Numbered from the stretch's first letter, positions 54,984 through 63,940 are shown. The stretch: 64,000 nucleotides of DNA from Planctomycetota bacterium (GCA_026386955.1 JAPLMQ010000295.1:1-64000), one strand, 5' to 3'. Numbers and translations are program-made. Notes: a model not told the origin generated them from the sequence alone.

Positions 54984-55259
54984 CTACCTCCCGCGCTTGC
55001 CCCCGCCGATGTCGAGCTTGTTGAGCGCGAAGAGCAGCGCGACGGCGGTCAGCGTGGCGAGGATCGTCTGGCCCACGAGCCCGCGGGCGTGGATGCCGAT
55101 GAGCGGGAAGACCAGGCCGCCGACGACGGCGCCGAGGCAGCCGATGAAGAGGTTGCCCGCGAAGCCGAAGCCCTTGCCCTTGGTGAGCCAGCCGGTGAGG
55201 AAGCCGGCGAACAGGCCCGCCGCGAGGAAGAGCACGATCTGTTCGAGTTTCACGTCCAT
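54984..55259 (-). CDS. GlsB/YeaQ/YmgE-family membrane protein
   Basis: This is a 91-residue protein with three glycine-rich transmembrane helices typical of the transglycosylase-associated/GlsB family: IVLFLAAGLFAGFLTGWLTKGKG, FIGCLGAVVGGLVFPLIG and LVGQTILATLTAVALLFAL. These are small stress-associated inner-membrane proteins of unknown mechanism. It ends only 5 bp from the convergent vapC stop and starts 17 bp after the tandem amidohydrolase gene (same strand), so it is likely co-transcribed with it. Confidence 0.85.
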   Translation of the reverse strand: MDVKLEQIVLFLAAGLFAGFLTGWLTKGKGFGFAGNLFIGCLGAVVGGLVFPLIGIHARGLVGQTILATLTAVALLFALNKLDIGGGKRGR

Positions 55260-55276
55260 GGGTCAGCCTCCGCGCC

Positions 55277-56875
55277 TCACCGCTGGTGGGCGCGGACGTT
55301 GTCGATCACGCGCTTGGCGTTGAGGCCGAGCACCTTCTTCTTGTCCTCGAGGCCGAGCCGCGAGTAGACGACCCAGCCGAGCTGTTGGCGCGGGTCGCGC
55401 ATCGGCAGGTCGCTGCCATACATCACGCGGTCGGCCCCGGCGCCCTTCACAAGATAGTCGATGATCCCGCCGCAGACGGGCGTGAGCGTGATCTCGATCA
55501 TGAAGTTCGCGTGCTTCTTCGCGAGGTTGATGCAGGTGTCGGCGATCTCGTAGCTCGATCCGCCGTGGTAGGCGACGACCGTCAGGTTCGGGTACTTCGG
55601 GCAGATGGCCTCGAACTCGGTCGCCTGGAACCAGTGGACGGGGTGCAATCCGCAGTAGAGGTGCCGCTCGTTGCCGAACTCCCACCAGCACTCGTAGCGC
55701 CTGTCGTGGTAGGGAATCCCGTACTGCGGATAGGGCTTGAGGCCGAGGAACCGCTTGTCGGCGTAGATGCGCTCCATCTTGGCCCGCATCTGCTCGGCCG
55801 ACTCGTGCATGACGTCGAAGGTCGCGAGGCCCCAGTAGAAATCAGGGTAGGCGTTCAACGCGTCGATGACGCACTGGTTGCCCTCGTCGGCATGGACGCC
55901 CACGGTGCCGTTCCAACTCATGATGCCCATTGCGTCGATGCCCATTCGCTTGGCGAGCTCGTAGGTTCCGCGCGGGCCGCCGCGGTACATGCTGTAGCTC
56001 GCGCCGGCCCCGTTGAGCCCTTCGTCGAGCATGTGGGCGTGCATGTCGATCACCAAGGGCGAGAGCGGCCTGCCCTCGCGGGCCTCGGCCATGATCGGGT
56101 CCTCGCTCTTGTTGACGATCTCGCGCGGGGGTTTCAGGCCCTTGAGCAGGCGCGTGAGGTTGCCCCCCGCGATCTTCGCACGCACAGCGAGCGAGACGTC
56201 GGCATAGTCGACGTAGAACCGGTGCGCGCCCATCGACATCTCGGTGGCGTTCGAGCAGAAGACCAGTTGGTCCTCCAGGCCCAGCCCCGTCAGCCACTCC
56301 AGCGCGTAGTTCACCTGGAAGAAGTCGAACCCCAGGTGGAGGTTCTTGTGGTGGCGCAGGAGCGGGACGCCGAAGCGCCCCTGGCTCCAGGTCATGCCGT
56401 GCAGGAGGAACGGCACTCGCGGGCAGGCGAGGAGCAGCGGCTCGAGCTCCTTCCCGTCCATCGTGCGCAGGTCGAGGATGACCAGCGTCTGCGTGCGCTC
56501 CATCTCGTCCCAGAGCGGCTGGGAGTAGCGCGAGTTCATCGCCCACCCGTTGGTGCTGGGGTGGACGCTCACGGCCCGGACGTTGGCGTCGGCGAGCATC
56601 TTGCCCAAGTCCGAAGGCGCGGGGAAGTCGTCGAGCCAGTGCGGGTGGACGTTCCAGATGGGGAAGAGGTAGTCGTATTTCGCGAGGCGCTGCGAGAGCC
56701 TGCGGTTCTCGAAGTTGGCGTCGTAGAGGGTTTGGGCCGTCGCGGCGACGAGGGCGCCGGAGATCGAGCAGTGGTGCATCTCCTCGATGAGATGCTCAAG
56801 CGACCAAGGGTGCGACCCGTGCGTGCTGGGGCGCGGGCCGATGCGGGTGTAGCCGTCGAAGAACTGGGTGGCCAT
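55277..56875 (-). CDS. Tandem amidohydrolase_2 protein, first domain degenerate
   Basis: This is a 532-residue protein made of two TIM-barrel amidohydrolase-like halves. The first half (about 1-265) keeps the fold pattern (LFPIWNVHPHWLDDF, FLLHGMTWSQG, LVFCSNATEMSMGAH) but its N-terminal metal motif is replaced (FFDGYTRIG instead of HxH). The second half (about 270-532) has VIDMHAHML with the HxH, GLHPVHW, VVAYHGGSSYE and the terminal metal Asp in VMYGSDLPMRDPRQQ. So one catalytic site and one probable pseudo-domain are fused. The LMYGSD-type Asp motif recalls the amidohydrolase part of the fusion at 1691-4150. Substrate unknown. Confidence 0.82.
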   Translation of the reverse strand: MATQFFDGYTRIGPRPSTHGSHPWSLEHLIEEMHHCSISGALVAATAQTLYDANFENRRLSQRLAKYDYLFPIWNVHPHWLDDFPAPSDLGKMLADANVRAVSVHPSTNGWAMNSRYSQPLWDEMERTQTLVILDLRTMDGKELEPLLLACPRVPFLLHGMTWSQGRFGVPLLRHHKNLHLGFDFFQVNYALEWLTGLGLEDQLVFCSNATEMSMGAHRFYVDYADVSLAVRAKIAGGNLTRLLKGLKPPREIVNKSEDPIMAEAREGRPLSPLVIDMHAHMLDEGLNGAGASYSMYRGGPRGTYELAKRMGIDAMGIMSWNGTVGVHADEGNQCVIDALNAYPDFYWGLATFDVMHESAEQMRAKMERIYADKRFLGLKPYPQYGIPYHDRRYECWWEFGNERHLYCGLHPVHWFQATEFEAICPKYPNLTVVAYHGGSSYEIADTCINLAKKHANFMIEITLTPVCGGIIDYLVKGAGADRVMYGSDLPMRDPRQQLGWVVYSRLGLEDKKKVLGLNAKRVIDNVRAHQR

Positions 56876-56959
56876 GCGCGGGCTCCGGGCGACTCCGGGA
56901 ATTCGAGGGAGTCGGGAGCGGGCATCTTATACGGATTCAGCCTTGAAACGGCATGCCGT

Positions 56960-58066
56960 TCACGCCGAGGGATAGGCGGGATGGGCGACTGGCGCACCGG
57001 CGGGCATGCCTCCCACCGGCACACCGTAAATCTCTAGCCGGTCGCGCCCGAGCTGCTTCGCGCGATACAGCGCGTGGTCGGCATGGGCGAGGAGCTGGTC
57101 GAAGTTGGCCGGGGCGGAGATGCGCAGCGAGGCGAGGCCCAGGCTCATGGTGATGCGCGGGGCGATGGGGTTGCCGGGGTCGGAGGGGAAGAGCCCGGCC
57201 GCGGCGGTGCGGAACTCGCTGGCGATCCGCCGGGCGACCTGGCCCGCGGTGTCGCGGTCGGCCTCTGGCAGCAGCAGCACGAACTCGTCCCCGCCGTAGC
57301 GCCCGACGATGTCGCTGCGGCGCGAGTTGGCCTGCAGGATCGTCGCCGCGGCGATCAGCAGATCGTCCCCGCGCTGGTGCCCCAGAGAGTCGTTGAGCAG
57401 CTTGAAGCCGTCGAGGTCGATCATCACGCAGCTCAGGTCGCGCCCGTGGCGCTGGGCGTCGGCGAAGGCGCGCCCCATCGTCTGCGAAAGCGCCCGGCGG
57501 TTGGCGAGCCCGGTGAGCGGGTCGGTGGCCGCCATCTCCGCGAGCTGGCTCACCGCCTTCTCGAGCTGCTGGTTCTTCACGCGGACGTCCTCGAGCGAGC
57601 GCGTCAGCTCCTCCTGCAGGCGGTGGTTCTCCCGCCGGGTGCGCCACATCGCGAGGTTCTTCTCGATCGTCAGCGGGAGCGTGAGCAGGTAGTCGCCGGA
57701 CTTCACGAGGTAGTCGTAGGCCCCGCGGCGGAGGGCGGCCATGGCGTGGGCGACGATGCACTCGCGCGCGACGAGCACCACGGGCAGGTCGGGGCGGATC
57801 GCGATCGATCGCCCGATGAGGTCGAGCCCGTTGCCGTCGGGGAGGATCATGTCGGAGAGGATCAGGTCGATCGAGGCGAGGTCGACCTGCATCGCCTTGG
57901 CGAGGGTGGGGCAGTTGACGACGCTCCCGACGCCGAAGTGGGCCTCAAGGGTGTGCGCGATCAGCGCGGCCCCGGCGGGGTCGGCGTCAACCAGCAGCAG
58001 TCGCACGGGCTTGGGGCCCTGGGTCATCTTCCGATCCCACCATCGCGGCAGCGCCGACATGGACAC
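56960..58066 (-). CDS. REC-GGDEF response regulator (diguanylate cyclase)
   Basis: This is a 368-residue protein (GTG at 58066; ATGs at 58060 and 58027 are alternatives). Residues about 20-135 form a receiver domain (VRLLLVDADPAGAALI, LILSDMILPDGNGLDL with the phospho-acceptor Asp, and a Lys in YDYLVKSGDY). A coiled-coil linker (RRENHRLQEELTRSLEDVRVKNQQLEKAVSQL) leads to a GGDEF domain (DPLTGLANRRAL, IDLDGFKLLND) with the intact signature YGGDEF and an I-site RRSD five residues before it. It should make cyclic-di-GMP under phosphorylation control with product inhibition. The cognate kinase is not in the window. Possible link to the nearby MotA/MotB function. Confidence 0.92.
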   Translation of the reverse strand: MSMSALPRWWDRKMTQGPKPVRLLLVDADPAGAALIAHTLEAHFGVGSVVNCPTLAKAMQVDLASIDLILSDMILPDGNGLDLIGRSIAIRPDLPVVLVARECIVAHAMAALRRGAYDYLVKSGDYLLTLPLTIEKNLAMWRTRRENHRLQEELTRSLEDVRVKNQQLEKAVSQLAEMAATDPLTGLANRRALSQTMGRAFADAQRHGRDLSCVMIDLDGFKLLNDSLGHQRGDDLLIAAATILQANSRRSDIVGRYGGDEFVLLLPEADRDTAGQVARRIASEFRTAAAGLFPSDPGNPIAPRITMSLGLASLRISAPANFDQLLAHADHALYRAKQLGRDRLEIYGVPVGGMPAGAPVAHPAYPSA

Positions 58067-58165
58067 GTCGGCCGCCCCAGTGGGTTATCGGCGGGAGTCG
58101 GGGGCGGGTTAAGGAGTGGTGGACGGGCCCGCCGAATCCTCGCACCGAACGCCTACAATTACCCC

Positions 58166-60253
58166 ATGCCCGATGTGCCCCTCCAAGTCGTCAGCGAGTT
58201 CCAGCCCCTGGGCGACCAGCCCCAGGCCATCGACGCCCTCGCCCAGAGCGTCTCCAGCGGGCAGAAATATCAGACCCTCATGGGCGTGACCGGCTCGGGC
58301 AAGACCTTCACGATGGCGAACGTCATCGCCCGCTGCCAGAAGCCGGCGCTGGTCATCAGCCACAACAAGACCCTCGCCGCCCAGCTCTACGAGGAGTTCA
58401 AGGAGCTCCTGCCCAACAACGCCGTCTCCTACTTCGTCTCCTACTACGACTACTACCAGCCCGAGGCCTACATCCCCCAGCGCGACATCTACATCGAGAA
58501 GGACTCCTCGCGCAACGACGACCTCGACCGCCTCCGCCTCGCCACCACCACCAACCTCTCGAGCAGGCGCGACGTCGTGGTCGTCGCCAGCGTCTCGTGC
58601 ATCTTTGGCCTGGGCTCGCCCGACTTCTTCAAGAAGTCCGTCGTCAGCCTCACCAAGGGACAGCGGCTCGACCGCCAGGACTTCCTCCGCGCCCTCTCCG
58701 ACCTGCAATACTCGCGCGCCGAGATGGAGTTCAAGCGCGGCAGCTTCCGCGTCCGCGGCGACGTCGTCGAGATCCGCCCCGCGAGCGAGGAGATCGCCTA
58801 CCGCATCGAGCTCTTCGGCGACACGCTCGACAACCTCTCCAAGGTCGACCCCGTCTCGGGCGAGCTGATCGCCGACGAGACGCAGCTCTTCATCTACCCG
58901 GCAGTCCACTACGTCGTCCCCGAGAACCAGATCGAGCAGGCGGTCACCTCGATCACCGAGGAGCTCGACCGCCGGGTGCTGCAGCTCCGCGGCGAGGGCA
59001 AGCTGCTCGAGGCCCAGCGCCTCACCTCGCGCACGCGCTACGACCTGGAGCTCATCCGCGAGGTCGGCGTCTGCCCGGGCATCGAGAACTACTCCCGCCA
59101 CCTCGACGGCCGGCCGCCCGGCGCCAAGCCCTACACGCTCATGGACTACTTCCCGGAGAACGACTGGCTGATGCTCATCGACGAGAGCCACGTCACGCTC
59201 CCGCAGATGCACGCGATGTACCACGGCGACCGCCACCGCAAGGAGACGCTCGTCGAGCACGGCTTCCGCCTCCCGAGCGCGATGGACAACCGCCCGCTGC
59301 GCTACGAGGAGATCGAGAAGCTCTGGCCGCAGGTGGTCTTCGTCAGCGCGACGCCCGGGCCCTACGAGCTGCAGAAGTCGGGCGGCGTGGTGGTCGAGCA
59401 GGTCATCCGCCCCACCGGGCTGGTCGACCCGAGGATCGAAATCCGCCCCGCGGGGACGCAGGTGCCCGACGTCTGCGCGATGGTGAAGGAGCGGGCGGCC
59501 CGGAATGAGCGGGCGTTGGTGACGACGCTGACCAAGCGCATGGCCGAGCAGCTCGCGACCTACATGGCCGAGCAGGGCCTGCGCTGCCGCTACCTGCACA
59601 GCGACATCGAGACGCTCGAGCGCATCTCGATCCTGCGCGACCTGCGCCTGGGCGACTTCGACGTGCTGGTGGGCGTCAACCTCCTGCGCGAGGGGCTCGA
59701 CCTGCCCGAGGTCTCGCTCGTGGGCATCACCGACTCCGACAAGGAGGGTTTCCTCCGCAGCGCGACGAGCCTGATCCAGCAGATCGGCCGGGCCGCCCGC
59801 AACGTCAACGCCCTGGTGGTGCTCTACGCCGACAAGGTGACGCCCGCGATGAAGCAGGCGATCGACGAGACCGACCGCCGGCGAAGCAAGCAGTTGGAGT
59901 TCAACGCGGCGAACGGGATCACCCCGCAGACGATCAAGAAGGCGATCCGCCACGGGATCGAGCAGGAGCTCAAGGCCCACCGGATCGCCCGCGAGGCGAT
60001 TCGCGCCCCCGAGCCGGAGTACGACCGCGCGGAGATCCTCGCCGCGCTGGAGGGCGAGATGCTCGAGGCGGCGCAGGCGCTGCAGTTCGAGAAGGCGGCC
60101 GCGATCCGCGACAAGATCAAGACGCTCAAGGACTCGCCCGACCTGGGCCCGGTGACGATGGAGCAGTCGCAGCCGGCGAAGGTCAAGCCGGGGACGCCGG
60201 GGACGCGGGTGATGCGCGGCGGGAAGAAGCGCCGGTCGACGCATGGTGGGTGA
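58166..60253 (+). CDS. uvrB: Excinuclease ABC subunit B
   Basis: This is a 695-residue UvrB, of normal length. Walker A is GVTGSGKT (40-47). The beta-hairpin region is YYDYYQPEAYIP. Helicase motifs include LMLIDESHVTLPQM, VVFVSATPG, ALVTTLTKRMAEQL and DVLVGVNLLREGLDLPEVSLVGITDSDKEGFLRS followed by QQIGRAARN. The C-terminal UVR domain (EILAALEGEMLEAAQALQFEKAAAIRDKIKTL) is present. It acts in nucleotide excision repair with UvrA and UvrC, neither of which is in this window. A truncated IR-C end lies directly after the stop. Confidence 0.97.
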   Translation: MPDVPLQVVSEFQPLGDQPQAIDALAQSVSSGQKYQTLMGVTGSGKTFTMANVIARCQKPALVISHNKTLAAQLYEEFKELLPNNAVSYFVSYYDYYQPEAYIPQRDIYIEKDSSRNDDLDRLRLATTTNLSSRRDVVVVASVSCIFGLGSPDFFKKSVVSLTKGQRLDRQDFLRALSDLQYSRAEMEFKRGSFRVRGDVVEIRPASEEIAYRIELFGDTLDNLSKVDPVSGELIADETQLFIYPAVHYVVPENQIEQAVTSITEELDRRVLQLRGEGKLLEAQRLTSRTRYDLELIREVGVCPGIENYSRHLDGRPPGAKPYTLMDYFPENDWLMLIDESHVTLPQMHAMYHGDRHRKETLVEHGFRLPSAMDNRPLRYEEIEKLWPQVVFVSATPGPYELQKSGGVVVEQVIRPTGLVDPRIEIRPAGTQVPDVCAMVKERAARNERALVTTLTKRMAEQLATYMAEQGLRCRYLHSDIETLERISILRDLRLGDFDVLVGVNLLREGLDLPEVSLVGITDSDKEGFLRSATSLIQQIGRAARNVNALVVLYADKVTPAMKQAIDETDRRRSKQLEFNAANGITPQTIKKAIRHGIEQELKAHRIAREAIRAPEPEYDRAEILAALEGEMLEAAQALQFEKAAAIRDKIKTLKDSPDLGPVTMEQSQPAKVKPGTPGTRVMRGGKKRRSTHGG

Positions 60254-60259
60254 AGTGCT

Positions 60260-60287
60260 TTGTTGGCCGGACTCGCAAGCGACGGCG
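60260..60287. repeat. IR-C fragment (single end)
   Basis: TTTGTTGGCCGGACTCGCAAG and the following GCGACGG match one terminal inverted repeat of IR-C (46035, 61890) with two to three mismatches. No second end was found nearby, so this is a degenerate or solo copy just after uvrB. Confidence 0.5.
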
Positions 60288-60327
60288 TTGGGCGTCCAGC
60301 ATGATGTCGCGTCTTCGGCTCGCGGAG

Positions 60328-60438
60328 TCTGGGGTTCGGAGTTCCGCCTTCAGGCGGGTCTTCGTCTTCCCCCGATCGCGTGGACCCGGCCCATTCGTTC
60401 ATCAAAGACCGCGTAAACGCGGAACTCCGAACCCCAGA
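60328..60438. repeat. IR-D copy 1, short element with terminal inverted repeats
   Basis: Ends are perfect inverted repeats of 20 bp (TCTGGGGTTCGGAGTTCCGC, left end at 60328; inverted at the right, ending 60438). The right half includes CGTTCATCAAAGACCGCG. A related half element occurs in opposite orientation at 61820-61869. Confidence 0.7.
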
Positions 60439-60448
60439 GCGGGCCCCC

Positions 60449-61624
60449 TCAATCCATCGCCGCCGCCGGCCGCCTGACCAACAGCAGCAGCGCGCCGAGG
60501 AAGAGCAGCACCGCCGCGGCGGGGCCGATCCAATGCAGCGCGGTCCAGGCCGTGAGGCTCACGCTGAGCGTGACCAGCGCGAGGGCGAGGGCCACGATGG
60601 CCCGTCCGTCGCGCAGGCCGGCGGAGGCGGCGAGGATGGCCCAGGCCGGCACGAGCGGGAAGTAGTCGAGGCCGTGGGCGCCGGGGTTGGTCAACGTGAC
60701 GAGCAGCACCGCGAGCCCCAGCGCGAGGGCCCAGCCGCGCTCGGGCCCCCAGCGCCAGAGGGCGAGCCACGCGGCGGCGGCGATGCAGGCCGCGGCGACG
60801 AGGCGGATCGGGATGTAGGCGTGGTCGGTCATCGTCACGCCCACGGCCCGGAGAAGGCCGGGGAGATCGAGCGGCGGGCCGGCGCGGTCGGAGAGCACCA
60901 GCCCGAGGTCGTGGATGGCGAGGTCGTACTGGCGCAGCACATAGTCGGGCTTGAGCTGCGCGATCATCGGCTGGGCGATGAAGGGGAGGACGATCGCCAC
61001 GAGCAGCGCGACGCCGACGCGCCACGACATCTGCCGCGGGTGGAGCAGCGCGGCGAGCAGGCAGACCGCGGCGGCGGCGGGAGCGAGCGAGGCGGCGAGG
61101 GCGAGCAAGGCGGCGGCCCGGGCCCAGCGGCGTTGGGCCATGTCGGCGGCGGCGTGGCCGAGGAGGGCGGCGACGACGACGATCGCGCTGCCTTCGATCA
61201 GCGCGGGGGTCAACGCGGGCAGCACCAGAGCCGAGGCGGCGAAGAAGACGCGCGGCCACGCCCCGCCCCCGGAATTGCCCCCGGAGCCGCAGCGCGCGAG
61301 CCGGAATATCGCGCCGACGAGGACCAGGCCCGACGCACCGCGCCACAGCGCCGGACCGAGTCGCCCCGGCGCGAAGTTGAAGGGCGAGAAGAGGACCGCC
61401 AGTTGCGGGAGGCAAGGCAGGCCGCCGACGTCGACGCCGGGCAGGTCGCGCCCCTGCCACCAGGCGTCGGCGACGAAGCGGTATTGGTCGGCCGCGACGG
61501 GGCGACCGCCGTGGCGCAGCATGGGCAGCGTGCAGAGCGCACCCAGGCAGGCGAGCCAGAGCAGGACCGCCCACCAGGCGTCGCGCCCGGCGGCGGGAGC
61601 CTTGGCGTTCGCGGGGAGACTCAT
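60449..61624 (-). CDS. GT87/DUF2029-like integral membrane protein
   Basis: This is a 391-residue polytopic protein with about ten helices. Loop features such as DQYRFVADAWWQGRDLPGVD and PCLPQLAVLFSPFNFAP, then AALLALAASLAPAAAAVCLLAALLHP, match the DUF2029/GT87 polyprenol-phosphomannose-dependent transferase pattern. The ATG at 61624 is used (an in-frame ATG lies 27 bp upstream). Probable role: transfer of a mannose-type sugar from polyprenyl-phosphate on the outer face. The family match is by layout only, not motif-certain. Confidence 0.65.
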   Translation of the reverse strand: MSLPANAKAPAAGRDAWWAVLLWLACLGALCTLPMLRHGGRPVAADQYRFVADAWWQGRDLPGVDVGGLPCLPQLAVLFSPFNFAPGRLGPALWRGASGLVLVGAIFRLARCGSGGNSGGGAWPRVFFAASALVLPALTPALIEGSAIVVVAALLGHAAADMAQRRWARAAALLALAASLAPAAAAVCLLAALLHPRQMSWRVGVALLVAIVLPFIAQPMIAQLKPDYVLRQYDLAIHDLGLVLSDRAGPPLDLPGLLRAVGVTMTDHAYIPIRLVAAACIAAAAWLALWRWGPERGWALALGLAVLLVTLTNPGAHGLDYFPLVPAWAILAASAGLRDGRAIVALALALVTLSVSLTAWTALHWIGPAAAVLLFLGALLLLVRRPAAAMD

Positions 61625-62078
61625 GCGGTATGTGGGTTCGTCGGCCGGCAAAGCCCCATCAACTTTCTGCGGAGAAGCTGGATCGTCCGCGTGGGATAGG
61701 GAAAGATGGAGTCTCTCTTGTCTGAATTCATCGGGTTCGCGGGTGTGCTGCCGCGATTCTTCGGGCGAAGGCGTTCATGCGGAGGGTGCACAAGGAGTCC
61801 CCAGATCCCCGTTGAGGCGGCTCTGGGGTATGTAGTTCCGCGTTTACGCGGTCTTTGGTGAACGAATTGCCAACGGCCGCGCGATGGATTTGTTAGCCGG
61901 AAGCGCAAGCGACGGGACAGGGGTCGCCCAATCAACGGCCCCGATGTGCTCCAACGATCACGTCCGGCGTCTGACTTTTGCGCCCGACTGCAATCCCCAA
62001 CCATGACGGCTCGTCCGTTCGTGTGCACTGTCCCGGCTGTGGTCTGTACGACCCCCGTCCCGTCGCTTGCGCTTCCGG
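61625..62078. other. 454-bp intergenic region, repeats only
   Basis: Left to right: the unassigned stretch 61625-61792, the IR-D half element (61820-61869), and IR-C copy 2 (61890-62085), whose right end overlaps the stop codon of the deacetylase gene. No gene seen. Confidence 0.5.
61820..61869. repeat. IR-D copy 2 (partial, inverted)
   Basis: GCTCTGGGGTATGTAGTTCC then CGTTTACGCGGTCTTTGG and GAACGAAT are the reverse complement of the right half of IR-D copy 1 (60389-60439) with four to five mismatches. The other half is lost or very diverged. Confidence 0.6.
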
Positions 62079-62085
62079 CTAACAA
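61890..62085. repeat. IR-C copy 2, short element with 37-bp terminal inverted repeats
   Basis: Left end TTGTTAGCCGGAAGCGCAAG (61890 onward); the right end, ending at 62085, is its inverted complement over 37 bp with one mismatch. The 120-bp interior shows no gene. The terminal TGTTAG supplies the stop codon (TAG, 62079-62081) of the polysaccharide deacetylase gene. Confidence 0.8.
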
Positions 62086-62915
62086 TGCGCCGCGACGCCC
62101 TTCGAGCCCCGCGTCCCGTCCTGCGCCGCGCGGAAGCGGGCGTCGAACTGGCCGATGGTCTCGAACGTCCCGCGCTTCGCCAGCCACCCGATGTAGTCGG
62201 CCAAACGGTCGAGCAGGCGCTGGCCGTCGATCCGGCGGACCACGCCGGGCAGTCGGTACGAGCGCAGGTCGGTGAACTCCCAGGGGTGGTAGAAGATGTT
62301 GAGGTAGCCGTCGGTGCGGAGCGTGGCGTCGGAGGCGAGCTTGATGGCGGGGAGCGGGAAGTTCTTGAAGCTCAGCCAGAAGAGCGGGAAGCGGACCAGG
62401 GGCGTGACGGAGATGGGAAGCTGGAGCAGGCCGTTCTCGAGGCGGGCGGTGCGCGGGCGGAGGAAGTGGTTGTAGCGCCCGGGGATCCAGGTGGGGTTCT
62501 CGGATGAGTTGTAGGTGTATCCCGCGGCGCGGACGGCGACGGGGTCGGTCGGCGCGAGGCGGGGCATGCGGAAGCCGGTGACGGGCGAGCCGGTGACGCG
62601 CTCGATGGCGGAGCGGGAGCGCTGCAGGTCGCCGGGCTCGAAGGAGCTGTGGAAGAAGCCGTGCGAGGCGATCTCGTGCCCCGCGGCGATGGCGCGGAGG
62701 ATCAACTCGGGGCGGCGATGGGCGAAGTGGGCGGTGGTGAAGAGGGTCGCGCGGAGCTTGAGCGCGTCGAGCAGGGCGAGGATCGATTCGAGCCCCTGCG
62801 AGCCGACGTCGAGTTGCAGGTCGTCGGAGACGGGCTGGCCGTACTCCTGCGGGATGTCGAATTCCTCGACGTCGAAGCTCAGGAGGATCGACCGGGAGGG
62901 GGCCGCCCTAGTCAT
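62079..62915 (-). CDS. Polysaccharide deacetylase (NodB-like, DUF3473-type)
   Basis: This is a 278-residue protein of the carbohydrate esterase 4 superfamily, exopolysaccharide branch. The metal-binding motifs are LLSFDVEEFDIP (Asp-Glu in place of Asp-Asp) and EIASHGFFHSSF (HxxxH-like), followed by FRMPRLAPTDPVAVRAAGY and FYHPWEF, which is the DUF3473-type C-terminus. It deacetylates N-acetyl sugars in surface or secreted polysaccharide. The ATG overlaps the stop of the upstream GT2 gene by eight bases, indicating an operon. The stop codon lies inside the end of IR-C copy 2, so the C-terminus may have been altered by the insertion. Confidence 0.88.
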   Translation of the reverse strand: MTRAAPSRSILLSFDVEEFDIPQEYGQPVSDDLQLDVGSQGLESILALLDALKLRATLFTTAHFAHRRPELILRAIAAGHEIASHGFFHSSFEPGDLQRSRSAIERVTGSPVTGFRMPRLAPTDPVAVRAAGYTYNSSENPTWIPGRYNHFLRPRTARLENGLLQLPISVTPLVRFPLFWLSFKNFPLPAIKLASDATLRTDGYLNIFYHPWEFTDLRSYRLPGVVRRIDGQRLLDRLADYIGWLAKRGTFETIGQFDARFRAAQDGTRGSKGVAAHC

Positions 62916-63804
62916 ACAGGCCCCGAAGGCTCATCATCCGGATGCGGACCAGGTTGACGAACATCTTGAGCGGGTCGCTCAGGAGGTTGACCTTGGAGGC
63001 CTTGTAGGAGTGGGCCTCGGAGACGCGGGCGGGGATCTCGCCCACGCGGTAGCCCAGCTTGTGGGCGAGGAAGACGGCCTCGACGTCGAAGGAGAAGTCG
63101 CCCAGGAGCTGGCGGGAGAAGATCTGGCGGGCGGCCTCGCGGCGGAAGCCCTTGAGGCCGGCCTGGGTGTCGCGGTAAGGCAGGCCGACGATGACGCGGG
63201 CGAGGCGGTTGAAGCCCCAGCCCAGGACGCGGCGGGCGAGCTTGGTGTTCTTCTCGGGGCCGGGGATCAGGCTGCGCGAGCCGATGGCGACGTCGTGGCG
63301 CTCGAGCGACTCGGCGAGCAGCGGCAGGTGGTCGAGGGAGTAGGCCAGGTCGCCGTCGGTGAAGCAGACGACCTCGCCGGGGGAGCGGAAGATGGCGTCG
63401 GCGACGGTGCGCCCCTTGCCGCGGTTCTCGGGGAAGGCGAGCAGCGAGACCTGCTTCGTGCCGCTGCGGGCGATGCGCTGGCGGAGCATGTCGGCGGTGC
63501 CGTCGCGCGAGCCGTCGTCGGCGAAGACGAAGTGGTAGTCCGGGTGCGTGGCGGCGAAGTTCAGGACGGCGTCGAAGGTCTGGTGGATCAGCTTCGACTC
63601 GTTGTAGACCGGGAGGACGACGCCCACGCGGACGCCCGTCGCCCGGGAGAGCGAACTGGGGTTGGGTGGGAGCTGCGAGTCCGGGCGGTGGCTCGGCCCG
63701 GGCATGACACGGGCGCCGTGGCCTGCGTGCGGGCGCAGGGCCTCCGTCGGCCCAGCCGTCGTTTCGGGCGGCTGTCCCCTGAGAATGCCGACAGACTCCA
63801 TCAT
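62908..63804 (-). CDS. GT2 glycosyltransferase, dolichyl-phosphate-glucose-synthase-like
   Basis: This is a 298-residue GT-A-fold transferase. The first about 55 residues are an unconserved Pro-rich leader; a shorter start at an internal ATG (residue 34) is possible. The core shows VGVVLPVYNESKLIHQTFD, VFADDGSRDGT, NRGKGRTVADAI, the DxD-type FTDGDLAYSLDHL and TQAGLKGFRREAARQIF, typical of ALG5-like polyprenyl-phosphate glycosyltransferases. It makes a polyprenyl-phospho-sugar from UDP-glucose or similar, and so could supply donors for the ArnT- and GT87-like enzymes in this window. It is first gene of the pair with the deacetylase. Confidence 0.9.
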   Translation of the reverse strand: MMESVGILRGQPPETTAGPTEALRPHAGHGARVMPGPSHRPDSQLPPNPSSLSRATGVRVGVVLPVYNESKLIHQTFDAVLNFAATHPDYHFVFADDGSRDGTADMLRQRIARSGTKQVSLLAFPENRGKGRTVADAIFRSPGEVVCFTDGDLAYSLDHLPLLAESLERHDVAIGSRSLIPGPEKNTKLARRVLGWGFNRLARVIVGLPYRDTQAGLKGFRREAARQIFSRQLLGDFSFDVEAVFLAHKLGYRVGEIPARVSEAHSYKASKVNLLSDPLKMFVNLVRIRMMSLRGLYD

Positions 63805-63940
63805 AACTTGCGCTTTCGATTGAACTTGGGGAAACTAGCCCACGCCCCGGGCGCGACTCCCCATATCCATTGAACGCCAGTCTAACCGGAGGCGGCAAAG
63901 ACGCCAAGTGGACGGGGGGATTGCCCATCTTGCCAAGGCG

